DNA of 64,000 nucleotides from Asterias amurensis (lineage: Eukaryota; Echinodermata; Asteroidea; Forcipulatida; Asteriidae), in NCBI RefSeq assembly GCF_032118995.1, contig NC_092660.1, positions 2,371,501 through 2,435,500 on the forward strand. Reading direction: 5' to 3'. The position numbers were made by a program, and so were the translations under genes. Below, in pieces: positions 53,001 through 60,332 of this stretch. Numbering within the stretch: position 1 is the stretch's first letter; each line of letters starts with the position of its first letter. Under the pieces are notes generated by a model that ran no database searches, had not been told where the DNA came from, and worked only from the letters and a program-made list of their open reading frames with translations.

Positions 53001-56000
53001 TGTCAGAAACATTTTACTGTCCTTCAGGGTCAGAAAATATTCACTCTGGAGTAAAGGCGATAGTTAAACAACATGACAACCTTTTGAAATGAGTTTCATT
53101 GTATTCAACTACATACATATAGAAATAAAATAGGTAAACATTGCCTTTAACACTAACTTAAACACGGGTTTGACTTTCTTGAGTCTAAAGGATACCGTTC
53201 CTCATGGAGCATACTCTCGATCGTCAGACGACTTTCTTGGTCTATGTCTCCGATTGACCAATCAGTGACTGGAACACCAAACTGTATTGAAAAATAATTA
53301 TATACTGTAATAAACAATGTGCAAACATAGTATTTACAGGGATGTGATAGGCTGTTGAAAAAAAACTTAGTTATGAGCGCAAAGCAGGAAGGCTTAGGAG
53401 CGCAAAGCATGAAGGCTTAGGAGCGCAAAGCATGAAAGCTTGCGAGCGTGAAACCTTGCGAGCATGAAAGCTTGAGAGTGCAAACCCTGATTTTGTGAAA
53501 CTTTTTTTGAAAACCCTACTCTGCTATAATCTGGGGCGTGTTCCATATGGTTTTACGAATTTGATCTAAGTTATAAAAAAATTGAAAAGAAATGGGGATA
53601 AAAAGGAGGGTTTTTTTTCGGGGGGGGGGGGGGGGGGGATTTGTCACTTACAATATGTAAGTGTGTATAAATAACATCCCTGTTAGAATAATATTATTGG
53701 CTTTTTATCCATGGTGCTTTAAAATCCCTAGGCGCTATCAAAGGGCTCATTGTTTGTTTTTCAACAGGATTTAAGCAGAGCCAAGTTTTGAATTATCTGT
53801 TTACTTTAAATTTTGTTTTTAAACATTTGATTGAGCATTTCTATGCGCCAAAGCCATCAATGCTTACCTCATTCCAAATCTGAGCTTTTTTCTCATCATT
53901 GAAGTCATCAGTAAACTGAGTTTCGTCTTTGACGAGGAGACTGCTTGATCTGGATTGGTGATAAATAATAAGAATATTAACAATAGTAACCAGTTTTTAT
54001 ATAGTGCTTTTCACACCCGAAGCGCTTCCAACATTATTACCCATTGGGCCTTAATTCATTCCTTGGATCATCTCAGCTCCCCGGGGAGTATACAACCTGG
54101 CCTGTGCAACATTAAAATGCGCTACTCGGCTAAATCAATCACAAGAACCATCTCTGCCCTCACAGGTACCCATTTACCCCTGGGTGGAGAGAAACAATAA
54201 TAGTTAAGTGTCTTGCTCAGGGACATATTGTCATGAACGGGTTTCGAACCCCAACTCTGCTAAACAAAAGCACCACAGCTTGAGTTCAGTGCTCTTATCT
54301 GCTCGACCACGACACCCTGTATGACACCCTAATAATAATCTACATGTACATACATGTAGTTCCTAAAATATTTTCTTTTTGTATCAACCTGCTGAGTTCA
54401 GCATTCAGCAATCTGGATTTGTTCTTTGTTTCTGTGTTTGTTTGTTTCATAAACAAAATGAAACCCAACTAAACACTGGTTTAGTATCAACACCATTTGT
54501 GTCAATATTTTTTGAACACAATTCATAGCAAGCAGCCTTAAGGCTTATTATCTATAGGGGTCTCTCACATTTTGGGCCTCCGTAACGCCATCTGTTTTCA
54601 AAATAGCCATTGTTACCTAGATGGAAATTATTTCGGTCATTAGCTACATGTAGGAATAACTTTGCACTTTCCTTTAAAGCCATTATACACTTTCGGTAAA
54701 CAGTATTGTACAAGTCCCACACTTCGTGTATCACAACTTATATAAAAAATAACAATCCTGTGGAAATTTAGGCTCAATCGGACATCGGAGTCGGGAGAAA
54801 ATAACGGGAAAACCCACTCCTGTTTCCGCGCGTTTCGCCGTGTCATGACATGTGTTTATAACAAATCCGTAATTCTCGTTAACGAGAATTTATATTGTTT
54901 TACCGTTTTCTCAAAAAGTAAAGCATTTCATGGACTAATATTTCAAGAGAAGTCTTTCACCATTACCTTCTGTAAACCCTGTAAATTATTTGTAAATCTG
55001 TGAACTTTTTTTTTTTTTTCTGTACCGAAAGGGTCCAATGGCTTTAAAACTATCTTCAAAAAAATTCAACAAATCAACAAATTATAACAAAAATTACAAG
55101 TTTGCATTAATAGTTTAAGGCACTGGACACTAAGTAATTTCTCAAAAAAATTATTAGGATAAAAACTGACTCGGTATTGAGCAATGGAGAGCTGTTGTTA
55201 ATGTTAGTATAAAACATTGTGAGAAATGGTTCCCTAGAAGTAACACAGTTTTTGAGAAAGAAGTTATTTCTCACTAAATAAAATATTTTAATTGTCTTCG
55301 AGACCTCAGCTGAGGTCTCGAATTCAGGCATAGTTCACAACTTGTGCGTGCGACAAGGGTGTTTTTTTCTTCCATTTCTCTCTTGCAGCTTCGACGTCCA
55401 ATTAAGTTCAAATTTTCACAGGTTTGTTATTTTATGCATAATGTTGAGATAGAGAAAGTGGTCTTTGACATGAATGGTCTTTGACATGAATTACCCAAGG
55501 TGTACAGTTCCTCTAAAGTTCCCTTTGTGGAGGTTCAAGTTGAAACCAAAAGAAAGGTTTGAACCTTCTGGGCCTTCGTAACGCTGAATATGTTCTCAAA
55601 ATTGATGAGTACACGTAGAATAGATGAAAATTTCATGGTCATGGTCATTACATTAGCTAGGATTAACAAGTTGCAGTTTCCTTTGAACTATCTAATTAAA
55701 AACAGATTCAACAAATCAACAACATATATTTTACAGTTACTTAAACTTACAAACATTACCAGTTTAACTTAATTAAAAGAAACACCAAAACACCTTGATT
55801 TGAAGAGTTGAATAGTGAAAAACCGATGACAAATTTTGCATTGCATAAAAATAAAAATGAATAAAGACTCACTGACTGAGCAATAAACTCCAAACACGAA
55901 GGTAGATTATTTATTTCTCATCAAACATGACATTTCAGACAGAAATATTTCAAGGGATGTTTTCAACTATCATCATCATTAGACCGTGTAAGTTTTATGT

Positions 56001-56458
56001 AAATCTGTGTTTTGACATTTTGTTACGTTCCTTTAATTAAAAAGAAATTTTAGTTGAGGATTTTATTTACTCACTGCTGCTGGTAAAATAACATTTGAAG
56101 TATCCACTGCGCTGCATCACTCAATTATCTCAATTATAGGCAGTCAGATACTTTGACATTTTCCCATTATTTTGCCAAAATTATATCAAACGGTACACTA
56201 CAAATCCAACGACCGACTACAAATTTGGCACAAAAGTTTATCACGAAATCAATGCAACACAAAACATAAACGTCAGTTTCAAGTAAATACATTTTTACAC
56301 TTAAATAAATCCACATTTACCCCATATATTGACAAAATAATATGTATCGGGTTAGCATACAACTAAAAATGTAATTTCAAGAGCAAAAAACGAATATATT
56401 ACCCCTCCTTTTCGTCGAAACCTTCGACGTCAATTTCATCTTCCATTTCGTCCGCCAT
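40913..56458 (-). CDS. MYSM1: MYSM1 histone H2A deubiquitinase, complete 19-exon gene
   Basis: Nuclear metalloprotease that removes mono-ubiquitin from histone H2A and acts in transcriptional control (family knowledge). The 19 exons join in phase to 3,234 nt, 1,077 residues plus stop; human MYSM1 is 828. N-terminal acidic start [14 protein letters not shown] domain about 90-141 ([15 protein letters not shown], then [20 protein letters not shown]). Basic nuclear-signal-like clusters ([13 protein letters not shown]) and an acidic patch in 142-325. A long low-complexity linker 325-650 carries six VKAEP(T/I) units. SWIRM about 665-745 ([39 protein letters not shown]). MPN/JAMM about 830-1000 with Glu856, His915, His917, Ser925 and Asp928, so catalysis should be intact. 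The extra length versus human lies mainly in the two linker exons. The start is the first ATG of a purine-rich open exon. The exon 3 donor is weak. The R3HDM4-like gene lies upstream in the same orientation. Confidence 0.93.
41325..41382 (-). CDS. MYSM1: MYSM1 exon 18
   Basis: 58 nt, phase 2 in and phase 0 out, residues 1015-1034. It encodes [20 protein letters not shown]. Confidence 0.85.
41660..41700. repeat. (TCAA)n microsatellite
   Basis: TCAATCAATCAATTAATCAA in MYSM1 intron 17. A shorter related run lies near 41857-41872. Confidence 0.8.
41886..42365. mobile_element. Family R TTAA element
   Basis: 480 bp with ends TTAAAGGGTGGCTGCAATGC and GCAGCATCCCTTTAA, inverted. Contains TGACGTCATGTCGGTAACCC and an inverted counterpart GACATGACGTCGATGG, CATGTACACACATG and a G run. 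It lies in MYSM1 intron 17. Confidence 0.65.
42477..42582 (-). CDS. MYSM1: MYSM1 exon 17
   Basis: 106 nt, phase 1 in and phase 2 out, residues 980-1015. It encodes [20 protein letters not shown]. Donor is TA|GTAAGT, so reading on into the intron would give TAG at once. Confidence 0.87.
42652..42882. mobile_element. Family B MITE, deleted copy
   Basis: ACTAAACACAGTTGGTCATTG, TTGGTGTATCCCAACATATG, AAAAGTGTCCAGTGC. It lacks much of the right half. Confidence 0.6.
43083..43212 (-). CDS. MYSM1: MYSM1 exon 16, end of MPN domain
   Basis: 130 nt, phase 0 in and phase 1 out, residues 937-980. It contains [19 protein letters not shown] and [13 protein letters not shown], aligning with the last core strands of the JAMM fold. 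Confidence 0.92.
43333..43460 (-). CDS. MYSM1: MYSM1 exon 15, JAMM motif
   Basis: 128 nt, phase 1 in and phase 0 out, residues 894-936. It contains [19 protein letters not shown]: zinc ligands His915, His917 and Asp928, with Ser925 at the expected spacing. Confidence 0.96.
43621..43756 (-). CDS. MYSM1: MYSM1 exon 14, MPN catalytic Glu
   Basis: 136 nt, phase 0 in and phase 1 out, residues 849-894. [15 protein letters not shown] carries the catalytic Glu856. Then [16 protein letters not shown]. Confidence 0.95.
44080..44195 (-). mobile_element. tRNA-Asn-derived SINE, copy 2
   Basis: Read in reverse: GGGCTAGATAGCTCAGTTGG, a GTT anticodon loop, GGTTCGTATCCC, then a tail ending CTTTGTTCAACCCC. 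Better preserved than copy 1 at 571-687. Confidence 0.75.
44248..44298 (-). CDS. MYSM1: MYSM1 exon 13, start of MPN domain
   Basis: 51 nt, phase 0 both ends. It encodes [17 protein letters not shown], residues 832-848. Confidence 0.9.
44384..44610. mobile_element. Family D MITE, copy 3
   Basis: GGGCCCGATTTCATAGAGC start, GTTACTAGCCAAACTAGCA, GCAGCTGCATGAAATTGGGG end. Confidence 0.6.
44645..44726 (-). CDS. MYSM1: MYSM1 exon 12
   Basis: 82 nt, phase 2 in and phase 0 out, residues 804-831. It encodes [16 protein letters not shown], matching the conserved segment before the MPN domain. Confidence 0.9.
44820..45117. mobile_element. Family F element followed by H SINE head
   Basis: 44820-45026: AGCAGGGAATTTTGGCTTGT to GAGCCATGATATTGGGCCC, family F. 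45027-45117: reverse tRNA-Leu-like head (GATCGGGATTCAAACC, CTTGAATTCAATGCTCTAAA, CATGACACCCTACAC). Confidence 0.55.
45331..45416 (-). CDS. MYSM1: MYSM1 exon 11
   Basis: 86 nt, phase 0 in and phase 2 out, residues 776-804. It encodes [12 protein letters not shown] and KPVPRKSVR, a basic linker as in human MYSM1. Confidence 0.87.
45670..45776 (-). CDS. MYSM1: MYSM1 exon 10
   Basis: 107 nt, phase 1 in and phase 0 out, residues 740-775. It encodes [19 protein letters not shown] then SARREST, linking SWIRM to MPN. Confidence 0.85.
45811..46175. mobile_element. Family D MITE, copy 4, followed by H SINE head
   Basis: 45811-46088: CCCCAATTTCATAAAGTC to GCTCTATAAAATTGGACCC. 46090-46175: reverse tRNA-like head (ACGACCGGGATTCAAACCC, CGTGACACCCTACAC). 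Confidence 0.6.
46268..46398 (-). CDS. MYSM1: MYSM1 exon 9, SWIRM domain
   Basis: 131 nt, phase 2 in and phase 1 out, residues 696-740. It encodes [20 protein letters not shown], near-identical in pattern to human SWIRM. Confidence 0.95.
46573..46816. repeat. 122 bp tandem duplication
   Basis: TTCAGCCTTTGGCTGCAATG through CAGTGGATG recurs at 46573 and 46695 with very few differences, in MYSM1 intron 8. Confidence 0.88.
46855..47110. repeat. Old dispersed repeat, partner of 40425-40730
   Basis: Diverged parallel copy, unknown class, in MYSM1 intron 8. Confidence 0.4.
47228..47354 (-). CDS. MYSM1: MYSM1 exon 8, SWIRM domain start
   Basis: 127 nt, phase 1 in and phase 2 out, residues 654-696. 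It encodes [20 protein letters not shown]. Confidence 0.95.
47455..48017. mobile_element. Family J/H composite SINE with internal 176 bp tandem duplication
   Basis: J part 47455-47640 (CACTCAGTGACACTCAAGGC, AGTATTTTCCTGCAAGG). Then two tandem units starting at TTTACGATAAGTGCACTGG (47661 and 47837), each with a reverse tRNA-like head (AAGTTTCACGACCGGGAC, CACCAGAGTTTGAATTAGG). Confidence 0.7.
48125..48310 (+). mobile_element. tRNA-derived SINE family I, copy 3
   Basis: GGTGGTCTAGTTGGTAAGAC, GGGTTCAAACCCCACC, GAGTAATATGCCTGTAAT. It ends about 30 bp from the exon 7 donor of MYSM1, in the adjoining intron. Confidence 0.7.
48340..49326 (-). CDS. MYSM1: MYSM1 exon 7, long linker with VKAEPT array
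   Basis: 987 nt, phase 1 in and out, residues 325-654. Begins [20 protein letters not shown]. Six tandem VKAEP(T/I) units at about residues 452-487, then acidic and Ser-rich sequence ([18 protein letters not shown]). No folded domain recognised. The open frame, purine-rich coding strand and flanking phases support it being coding. Confidence 0.88.
48838..48947. repeat. MYSM1: 18 bp coding minisatellite, six units
   Basis: GGTTCTGCTTTCACCGTC units. Three carry ACC and three carry ACT at the variable (silent) codon, arranged in two blocks, consistent with stepwise slippage. The array stays in frame. Confidence 0.95.
49771..50150. mobile_element. Family B MITE, full-length copy
   Basis: ATAAACACTGGACACTATTG to GTGTCAACTGTCTT, with TTTCGAGACCTCAAATTC...GAGGTCTCAAAATC inside. 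Confidence 0.75.
50201..50750 (-). CDS. MYSM1: MYSM1 exon 6, basic and acidic linker
   Basis: 550 nt, phase 0 in and phase 1 out, residues 142-325. It contains [24 protein letters not shown] and KCKRKARP, candidate nuclear localisation signals, then [13 protein letters not shown]. Confidence 0.87.
50780..51180 (-). mobile_element. Family J/H composite SINE
   Basis: J part 50780-51010 (GGTTTACAAGGTGCTGTGGC, GCAGCCAATCAAACCAGG). Reverse tRNA-like head 51091-51180 (GTCACAGCTTGGACTCGAAC, ACCAGAGCTTGAGTTTGGTG). Confidence 0.6.
51273..51371 (-). CDS. MYSM1: MYSM1 exon 5, SANT domain second half
   Basis: 99 nt, phase 0 both ends, residues 109-141. It encodes [20 protein letters not shown] and YARYYF, the third SANT helix. 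Confidence 0.95.
51445..51821. mobile_element. Family B MITE copy
   Basis: TTAAGGGCACTGGACACG to GTGTCCAGTGTGTTTAA. The GAGACCTCAGCTGAGGTCT palindrome core is present. Confidence 0.78.
52045..52114 (-). CDS. MYSM1: MYSM1 exon 4, SANT domain first half
   Basis: 70 nt, phase 2 in and phase 0 out. It encodes [20 protein letters not shown], residues 85-108, with the first SANT Trp. Confidence 0.92.
52208..52400 (+). mobile_element. tRNA-derived SINE family I, copy 4
   Basis: GGCAATCTCGGTGGTCTAGT and GACACTGCTCTGGAATTGCA. The B box region is deleted. Confidence 0.6.
52640..52752. mobile_element. Family D MITE, right-half copy
   Basis: TGACTGGTATCTTGTGCATT, CTGAGCAGAATTTTTTTAAA and GGGCAGCTCTACAAAATTTGG. 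The left half is missing. Confidence 0.45.
53166..53281 (-). CDS. MYSM1: MYSM1 exon 3
   Basis: 116 nt, phase 0 in and phase 2 out, residues 47-85. It encodes [20 protein letters not shown], which corresponds to the conserved pre-SANT segment. Donor CC|GTGTTT is weak but is the only phase-compatible one I found. Confidence 0.85.
53369..53480. repeat. About 25 bp imperfect tandem repeat
   Basis: Four to five units of GAGCGCAAAGCATGAAGGCT, decaying to the right, in MYSM1 intron 2. Confidence 0.8.
53620..53638. repeat. Poly-G run
   Basis: About 19 consecutive G following TTTTTTTTC. Length is likely uncertain in the assembly. Confidence 0.9.
53868..53949 (-). CDS. MYSM1: MYSM1 exon 2
   Basis: 82 nt, phase 2 in and phase 0 out, residues 19-46. 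It encodes [20 protein letters not shown] and KAQIWNE. Confidence 0.83.
53998..54318 (-). mobile_element. Composite K/H SINE, best preserved copy
   Basis: Body CACACCCGAAGCGCTTCC, CTCAGCTCCCCGGGGAGTAT, CCCATTTACCCCTGGGTGG. Reverse tRNA-Leu-like head CGGGTTTCGAACCCCAACTC, CACAGCTTGAGTTCAGTGCT, CGACCACGACACC. TCAAG is in the anticodon region as in tRNA-Leu(CAA). Confidence 0.75.
54674..55047. mobile_element. Family G TTAA MITE, copy 2
   Basis: 374 bp, nearly identical to 7900-8272, in MYSM1 intron 1. TTAA lies at both ends, in a duplicated host sequence whose sister copy lacks the insertion. Confidence 0.87.
55114..55517. mobile_element. Family B MITE copy
   Basis: TTTAAGGCACTGGACACT to GTACAGTTCCTCTAAAG, with GAGACCTCAGCTGAGGTCTC core. 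Confidence 0.7.
56403..56458 (-). CDS. MYSM1: MYSM1 exon 1, start codon
   Basis: 56 nt. It encodes [19 protein letters not shown], then donor GG|GTAAT. The acidic start resembles human MYSM1. An in-frame ATG farther upstream (56584) is possible but less likely because the intervening residues are unlike the family. Confidence 0.87.
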
Positions 56459-57160
56459 TCTATTTTGAACTGCTGGGTCAAATTTAGGAACAGCGCCCTC
56501 TTTTGACCACACTAAAAAAATCGAAGTTGTCTGTCTAACTTTCACAAAATTTCTACTCTTCCAAAAGAACTTAAACACACACACAAAAACTGTTATGTAC
56601 AGACACAGTACTGATTTTTGTTATGGTACTCAAGGAAAAGTATATTGGAAATAAGCTGAAAATTGGATGTCTGATTAACAATAACTGCTTTCTCCTGCAG
56701 CACCACGGATTAAAACTGAACTGAAAAATGTCCACTTGGTTTAGTTTGGGGGTTGGGGGTATTCACAAGAGATAAAATAAATGCATGAGAAACACAACAA
56801 ATAGCATAAAACATCTTGATGTTTATTATCTTGTACGGTACTTACATTTTCTTACAGTTTAATTTGACATTACAAGACGGCTTTCACATGTACTTTGTGG
56901 ATTAAAGGGTTTTGAAACCTTTTGGATATCAACACGACATGAATCCCCGCTCACTGTGAATGAAGATGTTTGTAATTTACTATTGATGCAATTCACTTGA
57001 CGTCATCATCAGAATAATCTTGGCTGGGTCATTTTGGTTTTCAATGGTGCGTTATATCAACGCAGCGTTTACACGTAAACCTATCGCCCACCAAAATTGT
57101 GAGCATGGCACAACAATACCTGTAGGAGGAAAACAAAATGAAAAATCACAGAGCAATGTT
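56459..57160. other. Gap between MYSM1 and the R3HDM4-like gene, left part
   Basis: Presumed MYSM1 promoter and 5' UTR. No TATA box or CpG-rich patch noticed. A minus-strand AATAAA at 56822-56827 could be the R3HDM4-like poly(A) signal, though it would imply a 3.4 kb 3' UTR. Confidence 0.35.
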
Positions 57161-57514
57161 TTGAGGAACATGTTGCCTTGGATCGGTCGAGTTGGTCGTT
57201 TGTAACCGTTTGTTATAAAATGCATCTGGTAAGAAAGATAGAATACAATGATCCACACACATTTGCCTCGAAATTGCGTGGTTTTCCTTTTACTTTGCGA
57301 ACTAACACGGTCAGCCATTTATGAGTCAAAAATTTGACTCCCATAAATGGCCGACCATGTTTGTCGACAAGGTATAAGGAAAACCACGCAATTTCGAGTG
57401 ATACTTGTGTGGATCATTTTATTGTACTTCTAATCATACGCATCCTATAACAAAAGGTTACGTACGCTTTTCAAAGACCAACATTGACCGATCCAATGCA
57501 ACGTATTCCTTTAA
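57161..57514. mobile_element. Family A MITE, degraded copy A5
   Basis: GAGGAACATGTTGCCTTGGA to CAACGTATTCCTTTAA. The centre keeps GACTCCCATAAATGGCCGAC. The left terminus has lost its TTAA. Confidence 0.78.
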
Positions 57515-57959
57515 ATTCCACTAAAATGATTTTCGTCTCCCGAGACAAAAAATTATTGTCATGACATTGTTTTACCCTCTAAAAAACTACAGCACCTCAG
57601 CATATTTTAAGGGGAAATTTCTACCATCATTATTATTTTCAAACTGTGTATTAAGTTTAATGTAAATCTGTTACATTGTGTTTTGTGTCCTACAAAAAGT
57701 ACCCTAACCCTTTAATCCGACAAGTGGATAGAGCTGACAACGACTAAACAACTTCAACACCACTCTACCAACAGAGCTTATAACACATACCACATATGAC
57801 CATGACATGTACAAATGTTCATACAGCTCCACATATAACCATCACTGTAACTTCATTGCAAAAAAATCAGAGTGCAGTTTTCACTAGTGAACTTTTCCTT
57901 TTACAATAAATATACATATCCCTAAACCAGACATTGGCTTCTATGCCACAACACAACAG

Positions 57960-58277
57960 CAGCTGATTTCACAAAACACTAAGATTAATCCTATCTTGAG
58001 TTAGGACGAGTTAGTCCTACTTAAGGTTTACATGTTAGTGTAAGGCCTAAGATTAATCCTAAGTTAGGAAGAGTTTGGTGAAATCGACGGAAAATTTCAT
58101 AAAGCCTGTAGGCAAAGAAAACTTGCCTAGCACAGAATAGTTGCCTGTTAAAGCAGGGTCAGGCTACTATCTCAAATTATTTTAAGTTTGTACTACTGCT
58201 GCCCGACTCAATTTTGGCTTAGCAAAGAAATTTGTCAAGCAGACTCTCTGCTTAACGGCTTTATGAAATTGGGCCCA
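57960..58277. mobile_element. Family C MITE (copy 4) followed by family D MITE (copy 6)
   Basis: 57960-58092: GCTGATTTCACAAAACAC to GGTGAAATCGAC. 58082-58277: AAAATTTCATAAAGCCTG to TTTATGAAATTGGGCCCA. Confidence 0.6.
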
Positions 58278-58429
58278 TGTAATGTTTACAGCTATAACAT
58301 GCGAGTACATTTTCATAGTTCAAACACAAAAACTCAGCCTAGCTTGCGGCACCTTTCATAATTTGAAAATGGGCCCAGAATGATCTCAATTGAGGTAGGT
58401 GAAAGTAAATTAGGCTTATTAAAAACGAG

Positions 58430-59035
58430 TGTTGTTGCCTAGCGGTTAAGAACAACGGACTCAAGCTCTGGTGTTTCTGATCAGCTGAGTGGGCAGGTGG
58501 GAGGTCGATTCCCAGTCATGACACTTTGTGTCCTTAAGCAAGACACTTAACCATTGCTTCGTCCTTCCGATGGGATGTAAAGCCATTGGTCCAATGTGTT
58601 GTGTAAAGCACATAAAAGAACCCAGAGCGTTTACCGAAAGAGAAGGGGTTCGCCCTGGTGTTCCTAATTTGATTGGAATGGCAGCATATAGCGCCACAGC
58701 ACCTTATTACATGATGCTATGTATAAGAAGTAGGTCCAATAATTCAAACGTAGTCCCACATACCTTGTAGGAAAATTCCATGTGTTGTGTAAAGCACATA
58801 AAAGAACCCAGTGCGTTTTCTGAAAGAGAAGGGGTTCGCCCTGGTGTTCCTGATTTGATTGGAATGGCAGCATATTGCGCCACAGCACCTTATTACATGA
58901 TGCTATGTATAAGAAGTAGGTCCAATAATTCAAACGTAGTCCCACATACCTTGTAGGAAACTTCTGAACATTAAGCGCTTAGAGGCTGTCCTGCAGTAGG
59001 CGCTACACAAGTACGTTATATTATTATTATTAAAA
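58430..59035 (+). mobile_element. Full-length composite H/J SINE with internal 186 bp duplication
   Basis: tRNA-Leu-like head (GTTGCCTAGCGGTTAAGAAC, GGACTCAAGCTCTGGTG, GAGGTCGATTCCCAG). Middle TTAAGCAAGACACTTAACCA. J body repeated from 58595 and 58781 (TGTGTTGTGTAAAGCACATA). 3' end TAGGCGCTACACAAGTACG with an ATT tail. Confidence 0.78.
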
Positions 59036-59099
59036 TTTGTTCCACACCGGCTGCAGAAACACTAAAAATGTCAATACTCTAAAACATGTTAAAATAACA

Positions 59100-59222
59100 G
59101 TGCCCAATTTCATGGCACTGATTGCTACAAAACTATGTGCTTACGGTGCTCAGTAAAACACGCCATTCTAGTGGCTGTAAACTCACAACTTCGCAGCAAG
59201 CAAAGTCATAAAACTGGGCCCC
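59100..59222. mobile_element. Family F element, copy 4
   Basis: GTGCCCAATTTCATGGCAC to CAAAGTCATAAAACTGGGCC, inverted ends. Confidence 0.55.
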
Positions 59223-59322
59223 TGATGATAAGCTTCTTGAAGTGTTTTTCGGCAATCTTATTTTGAAGCTTGGTGTTATTATTCAGAGACTTCGGAATGC
59301 AAGCTGCAAGTACACCTACCAG

Positions 59323-59718
59323 GGCCCAATAGACCCTTCCCATGAAATATGTAAATTGCACGTAGCGCGTGCTCACTAACGTTTTGGTTGGCAAAATGAC
59401 GGAACATCACGTTGTTTTGTACACGGCTAATGGGTGCGTGACGCAGACATGACTGCGCGTCGGCTTAGTGCACAACTCTATGGCGTTTGCCAACCAACAG
59501 GGTCTGTACGCATGCGTGAATGTAATTAGCATATTTCATGGGAAGGGTCCATTTCATAGAGCTGCTTAAGCACTAACTACTGCTTTAACATTTTCTGCCT
59601 GCAAATATAAGCAGGATACCGGTCACATATTATACACGTGGCATGGTAATTTGGCTGGTAACCTTTTTCTGCTAAGCAAAATTTTGTTGTGCTTAGCAGA
59701 TCTTTGAAATTGGGCCCA
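59323..59718. mobile_element. Family D MITE split by family P
   Basis: Left end GGGCCCAAT at 59323. D sequence resumes at ATTTCATAGAGCTGC after the P element and ends GAAATTGGGCCCAGG. Confidence 0.72.
59332..59549. mobile_element. Family P MITE
   Basis: Perfect inverted ends GACCCTTCCCATGAAATATG, 218 bp, interior with CGTAGCGCGTGC and GGTTGGCAAA...TTTGCCAACC pairs. Confidence 0.8.
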
Positions 59719-60225
59719 GGTACATTTCCATTGTTCAGTTAGACCTGAGCATGTGTGCATTTCAAAGATCAATGAACAAACCTTTGTTTTAAAAGGTCGG
59801 CTAAAAAAAGGCTGATCACCAAAAACACTGGCAGGAAGCTTTTTAAAAAGTCAGACAAACACCACACAAGTTAAAAACTGCACAACAGACCCTATTCACA
59901 CTGCGCAGTGCACACACACACACGCACATCCCCAGTCCACTTTTTTGGGTGTCCAAAACGAGCAAAAAGGGATGGTACACTAGTTCACTTTACGTGTTTA
60001 CTTTACACGATGCGCCTCTACCAATTCTGCCTTTTTGGGGAAGTCCATTCCTTTTGTGCACTTTTTGACACACAAAACGGCGGACAGAAGACATGCGTGA
60101 ATATTCGCTGCGCTTTGTAAAACGGGTCTACACACATCTTCCGACTTGGACGCAGAAAAAGATTCAATTTTGTTCCTGTGGCGAACCCTTTGAATCTGCA
60201 CTGATGGTATTCGAGGAATGTGGTG

Positions 60226-60332
60226 CTAGCTGCCGAGGGTGTCCAAATACTGGGAGAGAAGTAACGGCGGAGGGGTAAAAGAGTCCTGACAATTCTCAAC
60301 TTTGGTCTGACGTCGTCCGTCACAGTCGTAAC
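60226..60332 (-). CDS. R3HDM4: R3HDM4-like last exon
   Basis: 107 nt after acceptor CCTAG. It encodes YDCDGRRQTKVENCQDSFTP, then PPLLLSQYLDTLGS and TAG. The match to the human tail is residue by residue in pattern, which fixes the frame. Confidence 0.9.

Larger units (their letters stand above)
54545..55745. repeat. Old tandem duplication, one copy interrupted by family G
   Basis: Copy 1 (54545-54673 with 55048-55100) and copy 2 (55550-55745) share GGGCCT(C/T)CGTAACGC, GTCATTA...TTTCCTTT and TTCAACAAATCAACAA. Copy 1 is split by the family G element. Copy 2 is the uninterrupted form. Confidence 0.7.
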
